The notes: a model not told the origin generated them from the sequence alone. Shown: positions 1-7,147, numbered from the stretch's first letter. The stretch is DNA of 10,005 nt from an uncultured Rhodobacter sp. (GCA_937901435.1 CALGTJ010000156.1:1-10005), one strand, 5' to 3'. Numbers and translations: made by a program.

Positions 1-52
1 TACCGGCCTGTCACGCCGGGGGTCGCGGGTTCGAGCCCCGTCAACCGCGCCA
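1..52 (+). tRNA. tRNA-Asp (anticodon GTC), 5' end cut off by the window
   Basis: The anticodon stem CCGGC (3-7) pairs with GCCGG (15-19) around the loop CTGTCAC (8-14), whose anticodon is GTC at 10-12, so this decodes aspartate. The T arm has a 7-base TTCGAGC loop closed by GCGGG/CCCGT. The acceptor strand CAACCGC (42-48), discriminator G (49) and a genome-encoded CCA (50-52) finish the molecule. The 5' acceptor strand, D arm and promoter lie left of the window. Confidence 0.96.
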
Positions 53-76
53 CTTCCCTCTTGAAGGGTAAGAAAC

Positions 77-100
77 AGACCACCTTCGGGTGGTCTTTTT
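77..100 (+). terminator. Rho-independent terminator of tRNA-Asp
   Basis: An 8-bp perfect stem AGACCACC (77-84) / GGTGGTCT (89-96) is capped by the very stable TTCG tetraloop (85-88) and ends in TTTTT (96-100). It sits 25 bp after the tRNA CCA end. On the opposite strand the stem is followed by GTTTCTT, so it may weakly stop transcripts arriving from the M20 peptidase gene as well. Confidence 0.92.
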
Positions 101-154
101 CGTTTGTGGGGCGTGGGTTAGCAAGAGGGTCAATTCGTGCGTTCGATTTAGGAT

Positions 155-201
155 CGCGCGCCGCTCTTCCGCCCTGATGGGCGTCCTCGCGGCGGCGCGC
201 G
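155..201. repeat. Nested GC-rich inverted repeat between tRNA and peptidase gene
   Basis: CGCGCGCCGC (155-164) is perfectly complementary to GCGGCGCGCG (192-201), a 10-bp outer stem. Inside the 27-base loop a second stem CGCCC (170-174) / GGGCG (179-183) closes a TGAT loop. The region lies about 30 bp beyond the stop codon of the minus-strand M20 peptidase. No T-run follows on either strand, so it is not a classical intrinsic terminator; it may be a 3' mRNA-stabilising or Rho-assisted structure for the peptidase transcript, or chance in GC-rich DNA. The rest of 101-231 shows no gene. Confidence 0.5.
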
Positions 202-231
202 CGGGAAGATGTCAGGTTTGGTCAGGTCACC

Positions 232-1614
232 TCAGGTCAGGGCGGCAAGGATGCGCGCCCAGCTGCGGGTGCCTTTGTGAAAGCTTTCCACGTCGTATTT
301 TTCGTTGGGCGAATGCAGTTGGTCATCGTCTTTGCCAAAGCCAATCAGCATGGAATCCATCCCAAGAATGTCCTTGAAGAACCCGGCGATCGGGATCGAT
401 CCACCCCCACCGATATAGGCCGCGGGGCGGGGCCATTCGTCGCTAAGGGCGTTGCGGGCTTTTTCGAAAGCGGCGTTTGAGATGTCCATTTGCGAGGCGG
501 CAGAGGCCTTTTCGGTGCGGTACTCGACGGTAAAGCCGGGTGGCAGGGCCTCGGCGAGGGTACTGCGAAAGGTCTTGCGGATCGCGTCCGGATCTTGCGT
601 GCCCACAAGGCGAAAGCTGAGCTTGGCGCTGGCTTTGCTGGGCAGCACGGTCTTGAAGCCCGCGCCGGTATAGCCGCCCCAGATGCCGTTCACTTCGCAA
701 GTTGGGCGCGCCCAGATCTGTTCCAGCGGGGTGTGGTCCTGTTCGCCTGCCGGTTCGACCAGCCCCACATCACCAAGGAATTTTGTGTGATCAAAGCCAA
801 GCCCTTGCCATTGACTGCGTACCGCATCGGAAAGTTCGGGCACGTCGTCGTAAAAGCCGGGCAGGGTGATGGTTCCGGTGTCGTCATGCAAGCCGGCGAG
901 GATCTTGGTCAAAACCCGGATCGGGTTCATTGCGATGCCGCCATAATAGCCCGAGTGCAGGTCCTTGTTCGGCCCGGTGATGGTGAAATCCTCGCTAAGG
1001 ATGCCGCGTAACTGAGTTGTGATCGCGGGGACTGTGCTGTCAAACATGGCGGTGTCGCAGATCAGGGCGACATCTGCCGTTAGCTCTGCCGCATTTTCGC
1101 GCATGAAGGGCACCAGTGAGGGAGAGCCGCTTTCCTCTTCGCCCTCAAAAAAGAAGGTGATCTTGCAGGGCAGGCTGCCGTTGACCGCTTTCCACGCGCG
1201 ACAGGCCTCGATGAAGGTCATCAACTGGCCCTTGTCGTCAGCGGTGCCGCGCCCGCGGATCACCTTGCCTTTTGGGGTGTTCTGGACTTCGGGGTCAAAG
1301 GGGTCTCGGTCCCAAAGGTCTATTGGATCAACGGGTTGCACGTCGTAGTGACCGTAGAACAGCAGGTGCGGTGCGTCATTTTTGACGGACCCGTCGATGT
1401 GCCCAACCACCATCGGATGGCCGGGTGTCGCACGTTTGGAAACGGAGACTCCCAGAGAGGTCAGATCCGCGACCAGCCAATCAGCGGCGCGGTCGCAGTC
1501 GTTTTTATATGCGGGATCTGTCGAGATCGAGGGGATGCGCAGAAGGTCCATCAGGCGGTCCATCACCTCTGGCATGTCGGTGTCGATCCGGGCAAGGACG
1601 GCATTAAGGCTCAT
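232..1614 (-). CDS. M20 family metallodipeptidase (cytosolic)
   Basis: 460 residues. Zinc-dependent hydrolase of dipeptides or small peptides, of the carnosinase/CN2-like M20 branch. Metal-site motifs are intact: YGHYDVQP (His89, Asp91 region), GRGTADDKG (bridging Asp126), EGEEESGS (catalytic Glu160 and metal ligand Glu161), LICDTA (Asp187) and LHSPNEK (His434). DLHSGYYGG (His220) opens the inserted dimerisation domain, roughly residues 205-360. No signal peptide is visible, so it is probably cytoplasmic. The open frame extends upstream to 1671, but I place the start at 1614 (MSLNAVLARI): an AAAGGGA ribosome site lies about 8 bases before it, and the extra 19 residues look non-conserved. It is divergent from the 1752 gene across a 137-bp gap in which I see no convincing promoter. 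Substrate specificity cannot be read from sequence. Confidence 0.93.
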   Translation of the reverse strand: MSLNAVLARIDTDMPEVMDRLMDLLRIPSISTDPAYKNDCDRAADWLVADLTSLGVSVSKRATPGHPMVVGHIDGSVKNDAPHLLFYGHYDVQPVDPIDLWDRDPFDPEVQNTPKGKVIRGRGTADDKGQLMTFIEACRAWKAVNGSLPCKITFFFEGEEESGSPSLVPFMRENAAELTADVALICDTAMFDSTVPAITTQLRGILSEDFTITGPNKDLHSGYYGGIAMNPIRVLTKILAGLHDDTGTITLPGFYDDVPELSDAVRSQWQGLGFDHTKFLGDVGLVEPAGEQDHTPLEQIWARPTCEVNGIWGGYTGAGFKTVLPSKASAKLSFRLVGTQDPDAIRKTFRSTLAEALPPGFTVEYRTEKASAASQMDISNAAFEKARNALSDEWPRPAAYIGGGGSIPIAGFFKDILGMDSMLIGFGKDDDQLHSPNEKYDVESFHKGTRSWARILAALT

Positions 1615-1751
1615 CGGGTGGTCCCTTTGGTGGTTTTGCGGTCCGCGCAGCGTATCAGGCGGGCCGGGCATGTCCAGATGCAGGTGGCGAAGCGCGCCAT
1701 AAGGCGTTAATCAGAGCGAAACCAAAAGGCGGGTATAAGAAGGAGCGGCGG

Positions 1752-2384
1752 ATGCGGCGATTGGTGATCTCGGGCATATTGATGCTGATGGGTGGCGGAG
1801 TGGCATTGGCAGAGCCGGTGGATGGCACAACTGCGCGCAAGATGCTGTTCTCGCCGAAGGGGGTCGATCTGAGGGTGATCGAGGATAGCGGCCTGTCCAA
1901 AGCGCAAGTGACCATTTTGCAGGCGTTGCTGAAAGGCATGAGTGCCAATGGTCTGGCGAATTACTATGGCGCTGTGGCCGTATCGCCTGCGTTCTTTGAC
2001 CAGATGGCCAAGGATCCGGGCCAGGCGGCCTTGTCTGGGTTATTGCAGGTGACCGAGCGGCTGCATACGCCTGCGGCGGCGGCCACGCTTGCCATGACAG
2101 CCTGCCAGAAAGCCCGAAAACGGGGTGACGCGGCTTGTGTTTTGGCCGGACGGATCATGCCACGGAAATGGACGCCGCAGCCGGTGTCATTGGCCGTCGG
2201 TGCAACGGCGGCGTTCCGCGACTATCTGAAAGGTAAAGGGCCCAAGGCGATTGCTGTGTCCGCCGGGTCGGGGTCTTACGCGATCGTCAAAGGAGAGGGG
2301 GCGTCAGAAAAGGCAATGATGACCTGCAACGCCAGCGCGGCAAAGTCCGGCAAGCCCGATTGTTCTGTGGTCATTGCTGATTGA
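1752..2384 (+). CDS. Exported protein of unknown function with duplicated Cys-pair motif
   Basis: 210 residues. I do not recognise a named family. Residues 1-20 are a typical Sec signal peptide (two Arg, hydrophobic core, ALA before Glu21), so the protein should be periplasmic. The mature part has four cysteines in two similar blocks: AMTACQKARKRGDAACVLA (Cys118, Cys129) and AMMTCNASAAKSGKPDCSVV (Cys192, Cys204). Both follow the pattern AM-x(1-2)-C-x(10-11)-C-x-V/L, the second ending the protein, which suggests a duplicated hairpin with one disulphide each. The start is supported by AAGGAG (1740-1745) six bases upstream. It lies 101 bp before hemA on the same strand; a promoter-like sequence in the gap argues against obligatory co-transcription. 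Any role in haem synthesis is unproven. Confidence 0.85.
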   Translation: MRRLVISGILMLMGGGVALAEPVDGTTARKMLFSPKGVDLRVIEDSGLSKAQVTILQALLKGMSANGLANYYGAVAVSPAFFDQMAKDPGQAALSGLLQVTERLHTPAAAATLAMTACQKARKRGDAACVLAGRIMPRKWTPQPVSLAVGATAAFRDYLKGKGPKAIAVSAGSGSYAIVKGEGASEKAMMTCNASAAKSGKPDCSVVIAD

Positions 2385-2390
2385 TCGGGC
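2354..2390 (+). repeat. Inverted repeat spanning the 1752 gene stop codon
   Basis: GCCCGAT (2354-2360) is perfectly complementary to ATCGGGC (2384-2390), with 23 bases between them. The right arm begins at the last base of the TGA stop. There is no T-run after it, so it is at most a weak or Rho-assisted end for the 1752 transcript. The arms are short enough that chance is possible. Confidence 0.3.
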
Positions 2391-2415
2391 AGATGGCGGC
2401 AAAATGTATCACTTT

Positions 2416-2443
2416 TTGAATATGTCTTGGAAAACGGTATTCT
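2416..2443 (+). promoter_or_regulatory. Possible sigma-70 promoter of hemA
   Basis: TTGAAT (2416-2421) and TATTCT (2438-2443) match the -35 and -10 consensus at four of six positions each, spaced 16 bp apart, in a locally AT-rich stretch. A start near 2450 would give a leader of about 36 bases before the hemA GTG. A short inverted repeat GGTAT (2436-2440) / ATACC (2449-2453) overlaps the -10 and could be an operator or a leader hairpin. No FNR-type TTGAT-N4-ATCAA site was found here. Confidence 0.35.
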
Positions 2444-2474
2444 GAGGGATACCTAGGGCTGGTTAACTATTCCC

Positions 2475-2480
2475 AGGAGG
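2475..2480 (+). promoter_or_regulatory. Ribosome binding site deciding the hemA GTG start
   Basis: AGGAGG is a full Shine-Dalgarno match, five bases before GTG (2486-2488). An ATG overlaps it two bases earlier (2484-2486) in another frame, but only the GTG frame gives the conserved N-terminus MDYTQHL, matching the expected family length. Confidence 0.85.
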
Positions 2481-2485
2481 CCGAT

Positions 2486-3709
2486 GTGGATTATACCCAG
2501 CATCTGGACATGGCGCTTCAGCGTCTGCATGACGAAGGTCGCTATCGCACCTTTATCGACATTGAGCGCAGCCGCGGGAATTTTCCGCACGCCAACTGGC
2601 GTAAGCCCGATGGCAGCGAAGCGCCCGTAACCGTGTGGTGTGGCAATGATTATCTGGGCATGGGGCAGCATCCAGAGGTGCTGGCCGCGATGCACGAGGC
2701 GCTGGATGCGACCGGGGCGGGCTCTGGTGGGACGCGCAATATTTCGGGCACGACGGTTTATCACAAACGCCTCGAATCAGAGATCGCGGACCTGCACCAG
2801 AAAGAGGCGGCGCTGCTGTTTACGAGTGCCTATATCGCGAATGATTCAACTTTAAGCACATTGCCCAAGTTGTTTCCGGGCCTCATTATTTACTCTGACG
2901 CGCTGAACCACGCCTCGATGATCGAAGGCATTCGGCGCAATGGCGGGGCCAAGCGGATCTTTAAGCACAACGATTTGGCGGACCTGCGCGCCAAGCTTGA
3001 GGCCGATGATCCGGCCGCGCCAAAACTGATTGCGTTCGAGTCGATTTATTCGATGGATGGCGACTTTGGACCGCTCAAAGCGTACTGCGATCTGGCCGAA
3101 GAATTCGGCGCACTGACCTATATCGACGAGGTTCACGCGGTGGGCATGTACGGCGCGCGCGGGGCCGGAGTGGCAGAGCGCGACGGGCTGATGGACCGCA
3201 TCGACATCATCAATGGAACGCTGGCCAAAGCCTATGGCGTGATGGGTGGCTATATCGCTGCTAGCGAAAAAATGTGTGACGCCATAAGGTCTTATGCGCC
3301 GGGCTTTATCTTTACGACCTCTCTGCCACCGGCGATTGCAGCAGGGGCGGCGGCCTCTGTCCGGCTGCTGAAATCCGACACGGAGCGGCGCGAGGCACAT
3401 CAGGCGCAGGCCCGCGTTCTCAAGCTGCGACTCAAGGGTCTGGGCCTGCCGATCATCGATCATGGCAGCCATATCGTGCCGGTCATCGTGGGCGACCCGG
3501 TACACACAAAAAAGCTGAGCGATATGTTGCTGGACGAGCATGGCATCTATGTGCAGCCGATCAATTATCCGACAGTTCCACGCGGCACCGAACGCCTGCG
3601 CTTTACCCCGTCGCCTGTGCATGGCCCGCAAGAAATGGACAAACTGGTTCAGGCTTTGGACGCGCTTTGGTCTCACTGCGCACTAAATCGCCAAGAATTA
3701 ACTGGCTGA
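2486..3709 (+). CDS. hemA: 5-aminolevulinate synthase (ALAS, C4 pathway)
   Basis: 407 residues, full length for alphaproteobacterial ALAS. It condenses glycine with succinyl-CoA to 5-aminolevulinate, CO2 and CoA in the cytoplasm, the first committed step of haem (and, in phototrophs, bacteriochlorophyll) synthesis. It is a fold-type I PLP enzyme of the alpha-oxoamine synthase family. Visible residues include Lys248 in GTLAKAYGV (PLP Schiff base), Asp214 and His217 in YIDEVHAVG, His142 in LNHASMIEG, Arg21, Thr83 and Asn85 at the substrate site, and the carboxylate-binding Arg in RLRFTPSP (about 370-372). The start is GTG at 2486 with an ideal AGGAGG. The sequence resembles Rhodobacter ALAS closely from memory, for example [12 protein letters not shown] and [14 protein letters not shown]. 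No haem-regulatory CP motif is evident at the N-terminus. Related KBL/BioF enzymes are less likely given the ALAS-specific motifs. Confidence 0.98.
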   Translation: MDYTQHLDMALQRLHDEGRYRTFIDIERSRGNFPHANWRKPDGSEAPVTVWCGNDYLGMGQHPEVLAAMHEALDATGAGSGGTRNISGTTVYHKRLESEIADLHQKEAALLFTSAYIANDSTLSTLPKLFPGLIIYSDALNHASMIEGIRRNGGAKRIFKHNDLADLRAKLEADDPAAPKLIAFESIYSMDGDFGPLKAYCDLAEEFGALTYIDEVHAVGMYGARGAGVAERDGLMDRIDIINGTLAKAYGVMGGYIAASEKMCDAIRSYAPGFIFTTSLPPAIAAGAAASVRLLKSDTERREAHQAQARVLKLRLKGLGLPIIDHGSHIVPVIVGDPVHTKKLSDMLLDEHGIYVQPINYPTVPRGTERLRFTPSPVHGPQEMDKLVQALDALWSHCALNRQELTG

Positions 3710-3827
3710 TATTTCTGCAGGTGCATCCCATTTCAAGCTGTGCTAACCTTCTGTTAACAAAGGGCGTGAACACACAGAAAAGTGAGTCGCGCACTGGTGG
3801 GGCAGAGCAAGCGAAAGAGGCAGGGCT

Positions 3828-5042
3828 ATGATCGGGCGACGCACCGTAGCACCTCCGGCAGACAGTGGATCGGAAAACCCGAGGGGGTTTGACGATTTCG
3901 ACTTACGTCTTGGGGACATCATGCGAGGCGAACGCGCCACGCTGGGAAAATCCCTGCTTGATGTACAGCGCGAGCTCAAGATCAAGGCCACCTATATTTC
4001 GGCAATCGAAAACTCTGATCCTTCGGCGTTTGAAACGCCCGGTTTCGTGGCCGGTTACGTGCGCTCATATGCGCGCTACCTGAACCTGGACCCGGAATGG
4101 GCCTACAAGACCTTCTGTGAAGAGGGCAATTTTGTTGTCGCTCACGGCATGTCGGCAGAGGCCTCTGGTACCAAATCGCCCAAGTTCGCTGCGGGTAAAA
4201 CCGCAGGCATCCGCCGCGATCCGTTCGAGCAGCCCAACACGCCGTTCGTGCCGCGCGTCGAAAGCCTGTTTTCCAAGATTGAACCCGGCGCGCTGGGGTC
4301 GATGGTGGTTCTGGTCGCGCTGATCGGCTGCATCGGCTACGGCGGCTGGGCTGTGTTGCAAGAGGTGCAGCGCGTCCAATTCACTCCCGTTGACCAGACC
4401 CCCGGCGTCACCGCTCAGGTCGACCCGCTCGCCCCCGGCGACACCTTTATCGCGGGCGTGACCAACGACACATTGCTGCAACCTTCGGCCCCCGAACAAC
4501 TTGATCGCCTCTATCGTCCGCAGGCGCTGGCGGTGCCGGTGCTGACCGCACGCGATGGTCCGATATCGACGCTTGACCCCTCGACAGTGGCCACGGTCAT
4601 ACAGGCGGACGCCCCGCTGACGGCACGTGAGTTGACACAGACCGCCACGCTGGATCTGCCGGTTGCGCCGGAACTGCTTGAGGTTCGCGTTGTGGCGGAT
4701 GGTGCGCCAGACGTGGCCATGTTCGCCGTGCGTCCTGCATGGGTCCGTGTCAGTGCTGCCGATGGGACTGTGATCTTCGAAAAGATCCTCGATGCAGGCG
4801 AGCGCTACGTTCTGCCCAAGACCGAAGTGCCCCCGGTCCTGCGTGCGGGCAACCCAAGCTCTTTGTATTTCAGCGTCGCAGGGGACACTTATGGCCCGGC
4901 CAGCACCGGCCCCTCTGCGATCAGCAATGTGGCGCTGAGCGCGGATGCGTTGAAAGAGAAATACACCGTGGCCGATCTGAGCACGAACCGCGCCCTTGCC
5001 AAGGTCGTCGCGGACCTCGGCCCGCTTAAACTGTCAGAATAA
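3828..5042 (+). CDS. rodZ: RodZ-like protein: HTH, one membrane span, periplasmic DUF4115 domain
   Basis: 404 residues. RodZ links cytoplasmic MreB to the cell-wall elongation machinery and so affects cell shape. Order of parts: a cytoplasmic Xre-like helix-turn-helix region (about 27-93, with LRLGDIMRGERATLGKSLLD and FETPGFVAGYVRSYARYL); a basic/proline linker; one transmembrane helix (about 157-177, inside-to-outside); a long Ala/Pro/Thr-rich periplasmic linker (about 178-300); and a C-terminal beta domain (about 302-360, RPAWVRVSAADGTVIFEKIL) of the DUF4115 type. The start at 3828 has a weak GAGGCAGGG site upstream. It precedes ispG by 89 bp, the same order as rodZ-ispG in E. coli. A 118-bp gap without a clear terminator separates it from hemA. 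A transcription-factor role is possible but less likely given the membrane span. Confidence 0.88.
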   Translation: MIGRRTVAPPADSGSENPRGFDDFDLRLGDIMRGERATLGKSLLDVQRELKIKATYISAIENSDPSAFETPGFVAGYVRSYARYLNLDPEWAYKTFCEEGNFVVAHGMSAEASGTKSPKFAAGKTAGIRRDPFEQPNTPFVPRVESLFSKIEPGALGSMVVLVALIGCIGYGGWAVLQEVQRVQFTPVDQTPGVTAQVDPLAPGDTFIAGVTNDTLLQPSAPEQLDRLYRPQALAVPVLTARDGPISTLDPSTVATVIQADAPLTARELTQTATLDLPVAPELLEVRVVADGAPDVAMFAVRPAWVRVSAADGTVIFEKILDAGERYVLPKTEVPPVLRAGNPSSLYFSVAGDTYGPASTGPSAISNVALSADALKEKYTVADLSTNRALAKVVADLGPLKLSE

Positions 5043-5052
5043 TCTGACAGTT
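5029..5052. repeat. Perfect 10-bp inverted repeat centred on the rodZ stop codon
   Basis: AACTGTCAGA (5029-5038) and TCTGACAGTT (5043-5052) are exact reverse complements around the loop ATAA, which contains the TAA stop (5040-5042). Only TTCTGGG follows, so the U-tract needed for an efficient intrinsic terminator is missing on the plus strand. It could be a partial terminator, an RNA processing or stability hairpin between rodZ and ispG, or a protein binding site just upstream of the ispG promoter. Confidence 0.7.
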
Positions 5053-5067
5053 CTGGGCCGCTTGGCG

Positions 5068-5096
5068 TTGCCATAGCCCGCCTTGCGCCCTATCCT
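5068..5096 (+). promoter_or_regulatory. Probable sigma-70 promoter of ispG
   Basis: TTGCCA (5068-5073) matches the -35 consensus at five of six positions. After exactly 17 bp, TATCCT (5091-5096) matches the -10 at four of six. Transcription would start near 5103, leaving a leader of about 29 bases. This would let ispG be expressed independently of rodZ. Confidence 0.5.
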
Positions 5097-5131
5097 TTGT
5101 TCAACATCTTCTTGCAAAAGGGCAGGGCATC

Positions 5132-6274
5132 ATGTCGCTGAACCATATACGTCCGTGGCGCAATATCTACCGCCGCAAATCCCGCCAGATCATGGTCGGC
5201 TCTGTGCCGGTCGGGGGCGATGCGCCGATTGCGGTGCAGACGATGACCAATACCGACACCTCGGATGTGGCCGCCACCGTCGCGCAGGTGCTGGCCTGCG
5301 CCGAGGCGGGCGCAGACATCGTGCGCGTCTCGACGCCGGATGAATCCTCGACCCGTGCGCTGCGCGAGATTGTCCGGCAAAGCCCGGTCCCGATCGTTGC
5401 GGACATCCATTTCCACTACAAACGCGCCATCGAGGCGGCAGAGGCGGGCGCGGCCTGTCTGCGGATCAATCCCGGCAACATCGGCGATGAAAAGCGGGTC
5501 AAAGAGGTCATCAAGGCGGCCAAGGACCACGGCTGTTCGATCCGTATCGGGGTGAACGCCGGTAGCCTCGAAAAGCATCTGCTCGACAAATATGCCGAGC
5601 CTTGCCCCGACGCGATGGTCGAAAGCGGGATGGATCACATCAAGATCCTGCAAGACAACGACTTTCACGAATTCAAGATCAGCGTGAAGGCCTCTGACGT
5701 CTTTCTCGCTGCCGCTGCTTATCAGGGCATCGCGGATGCCACCGATGCGCCGATCCATCTCGGCATCACCGAGGCGGGTACGCTGAACGCGGGCACGGTC
5801 AAAAGCGCCATCGGCCTTGGCAACCTGCTGTGGATGGGGATTGGCGACACGGTCCGCGTCTCGCTGAGTGCTGATCCTGTCGAAGAGGTGCGCGTGGGCT
5901 ATGAGATCCTGAAATCGCTGGGGTTGCGCCATCGCGGCGTGAACATCATCTCTTGCCCCTCCTGCGCGCGTCAGGGCTTTGACGTGATCAAGACCGTTGA
6001 AGTGCTAGAAGAACGCCTTGCCCATATCAAGACGCCGATGTCGCTCTCGATTATCGGCTGTGTGGTCAATGGCCCCGGCGAGGCGCTCATGACCGACATC
6101 GGCTTTACCGGCGGCGGGGCTGGGTCTGGTATGGTCTATCTGGCCGGCAAGCAAAGCCATAAGCTGTCCAACGATGACATGGTCGACCACATCGTTCAGC
6201 AGGTCGAAGCGCGCGCCGCTGCCATCGAGGCAGAGGAACAGGCCGAACCCGCCCAAGCTATCGTCGCAGAATAA
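5132..6274 (+). CDS. ispG: 4-hydroxy-3-methylbut-2-en-1-yl diphosphate synthase
   Basis: 380 residues, near the usual length of bacterial IspG. It is an iron-sulphur enzyme of the MEP pathway that reductively opens MEcPP to HMBPP in the cytoplasm, using electrons from flavodoxin or ferredoxin; the products feed quinones, carotenoids and undecaprenyl phosphate. The N-terminal TIM barrel shows VQTMTNTDT (35-43), INPGNIG (112-118) and GVNAGSL (140-146). The C-terminal domain carries the three [4Fe-4S] cysteines, Cys275 and Cys278 in [12 protein letters not shown] and Cys310 in GCVVNGPGE, with the acidic ligand Glu317. The Ala/Glu-rich last 20 residues are a variable tail. ATG at 5132 follows a GGGCAGGGC ribosome site. 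Transcription ends at the strong hairpin at 6288. Confidence 0.98.
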   Translation: MSLNHIRPWRNIYRRKSRQIMVGSVPVGGDAPIAVQTMTNTDTSDVAATVAQVLACAEAGADIVRVSTPDESSTRALREIVRQSPVPIVADIHFHYKRAIEAAEAGAACLRINPGNIGDEKRVKEVIKAAKDHGCSIRIGVNAGSLEKHLLDKYAEPCPDAMVESGMDHIKILQDNDFHEFKISVKASDVFLAAAAYQGIADATDAPIHLGITEAGTLNAGTVKSAIGLGNLLWMGIGDTVRVSLSADPVEEVRVGYEILKSLGLRHRGVNIISCPSCARQGFDVIKTVEVLEERLAHIKTPMSLSIIGCVVNGPGEALMTDIGFTGGGAGSGMVYLAGKQSHKLSNDDMVDHIVQQVEARAAAIEAEEQAEPAQAIVAE

Positions 6275-6287
6275 ACCAGCTCCAAAC

Positions 6288-6325
6288 GAAAAAGCGCGCC
6301 TGCCCATCAGCAAACGCGCTTTTTC
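6288..6325. terminator. Bidirectional terminator between ispG and dsbA-like gene
   Basis: GAAAAAGCGCG (6288-6298) pairs perfectly with CGCGCTTTTTC (6315-6325) around a 16-base loop. The plus strand ends in TTTTT, and the A-run on the left arm supplies the same on the minus strand. It serves ispG (stop 14 bp upstream) and the convergent minus-strand operon. Confidence 0.88.
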
Positions 6326-6330
6326 AGCTT

Positions 6331-6381
6331 CATCTGGCCCAAAATACCTCGGGGGTTTGGGGGCAGAGCCCCCATCTGGCC
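6331..6381. repeat. Short GC hairpin unit flanked by 9-bp direct repeats
   Basis: CATCTGGCC occurs at 6331-6339 and again at 6373-6381, 42 bp apart. Between them lies AAAATACC, then GGGGG runs, and a perfect 6-bp stem GGGGGC (6359-6364) / GCCCCC (6368-6373) with an AGA loop. The right copy ends 7 bp from the dsbA-like stop codon. The layout resembles a small dispersed intergenic repeat; similar G-rich hairpins are, from memory and unverified, frequent between Rhodobacteraceae genes. Confidence 0.5.
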
Positions 6382-6388
6382 TCAGGTC

Positions 6389-7147
6389 TTAACCGCGGAC
6401 CTCTGCGACGATCCCCATCATCCCGTCCAAAGGCACATAGCCGCGCACCATCTGGCTTTCGAACACAAAGCTCGGCGTGCCGTTGATGTTCATCCGCTGT
6501 GCAAGCGCGCGGTTTTCATCGATGACCTGCTTTGTCTCGGGGCTGTTCATGGCCGCGAAAACGCCGGGCGTATCATACCCCTTGGCTTCGGACAGGGCCG
6601 ACAGGGCCGCTTCGGTGAACTCGCCCCGGAAGGTCATTAGATCGTTGTGGATCTCGTCATAGGCCTCGTCGCCCTCGACCGCCAGCACCGCAATCGCAAA
6701 GCGCGCCGCAAGCACGGATTGCTCGCCAAGGATCGGCAGTTCTTTGACGATATAGCGGATATTGCCGTCAGAGGCGAGCAGCTCTGTCACCTCGGGGTGG
6801 GCCTTTTTGCAGTACCCACAGCGATAGTCGAGGAATTCCACGATGGTGATGTCACCCTCTGGATTGCCGCCAACCCAGGAATAGCCGTCGTTAAAGATCG
6901 CCTCGGCATTGGTGGCCAGCAATTCTTCGTCGCCAGCCGCCGCCTCTGCGGCCTGACGCTCTTCGAGCACGCCGATGGCCTCCATCAGCACTTCGGGGTT
7001 GTCCAGCAGATAGGCGCGGACCTCGGCACGAAAGGCATCGCGTTCTGCGTCGCTCATTCCGTTCATTTCAAACGCGGCCAGAGGCGTGGCCATAACAGCG
7101 GCCAGACCTGTGACCAAGGCAGTCGCCGTAAGCAGTTTTTTCATCAT
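6389..7147 (-). CDS. DsbA/Com1-like periplasmic thiol:disulphide oxidoreductase
   Basis: 252 residues. Residues 1-25 form a Sec signal peptide (two Lys, hydrophobic core, LAA before Phe26). A charged helical segment (about 32-72, FRAEVRAYLLDNPEVLMEAI) resembles the N-terminal region of ScsC/Com1-type DsbA proteins, where it can mediate oligomerisation. The thioredoxin-fold domain (about 95-250) has the active site CGYC (Cys110, Cys113) after VEFLDYR, and the cis-proline loop NGTPSF (Pro225). The expected role is forming or shuffling disulphides in exported proteins; whether it acts as oxidase or isomerase cannot be read. Of two tandem ATGs I use the first, with AGGGA upstream overlapping the TAG stop of the M48 gene. 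The 13-bp gap indicates translation from the same mRNA as the protease. Confidence 0.93.
   Translation of the reverse strand: MMKKLLTATALVTGLAAVMATPLAAFEMNGMSDAERDAFRAEVRAYLLDNPEVLMEAIGVLEERQAAEAAAGDEELLATNAEAIFNDGYSWVGGNPEGDITIVEFLDYRCGYCKKAHPEVTELLASDGNIRYIVKELPILGEQSVLAARFAIAVLAVEGDEAYDEIHNDLMTFRGEFTEAALSALSEAKGYDTPGVFAAMNSPETKQVIDENRALAQRMNINGTPSFVFESQMVRGYVPLDGMMGIVAEVRG

Noticed and set aside
1..52. tRNA 3' end as an attachment site for an integrated element
   Set aside because: No integrase gene and no second copy of the tRNA end are seen; the following genes look like core genes.
90..377. 95-codon plus-strand open frame beginning in the tRNA terminator
   Set aside because: The ATG-like start falls inside the terminator hairpin, it runs antisense into the M20 peptidase, and no ribosome site or motif is seen.
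2381..2394. TTGATCGGGCAGAT as an FNR-type site upstream of hemA
   Set aside because: The left half fits TTGAT but the right half matches ATCAA at only one of five positions.
2852..3676. 274-codon open frame on the minus strand inside hemA
   Set aside because: It is antisense to conserved ALAS codons, has a low-complexity basic composition and no start signal.
3752..3759. Palindrome TGTTAACA upstream of the rodZ-like gene
   Set aside because: An isolated 8-bp palindrome is expected by chance at this scale, and no promoter elements are correctly spaced around it.
5090..5932. 280-codon open frame on the minus strand inside ispG
   Set aside because: Shadow of a confidently identified gene; composition is Arg/Asp/His-rich with no family features.
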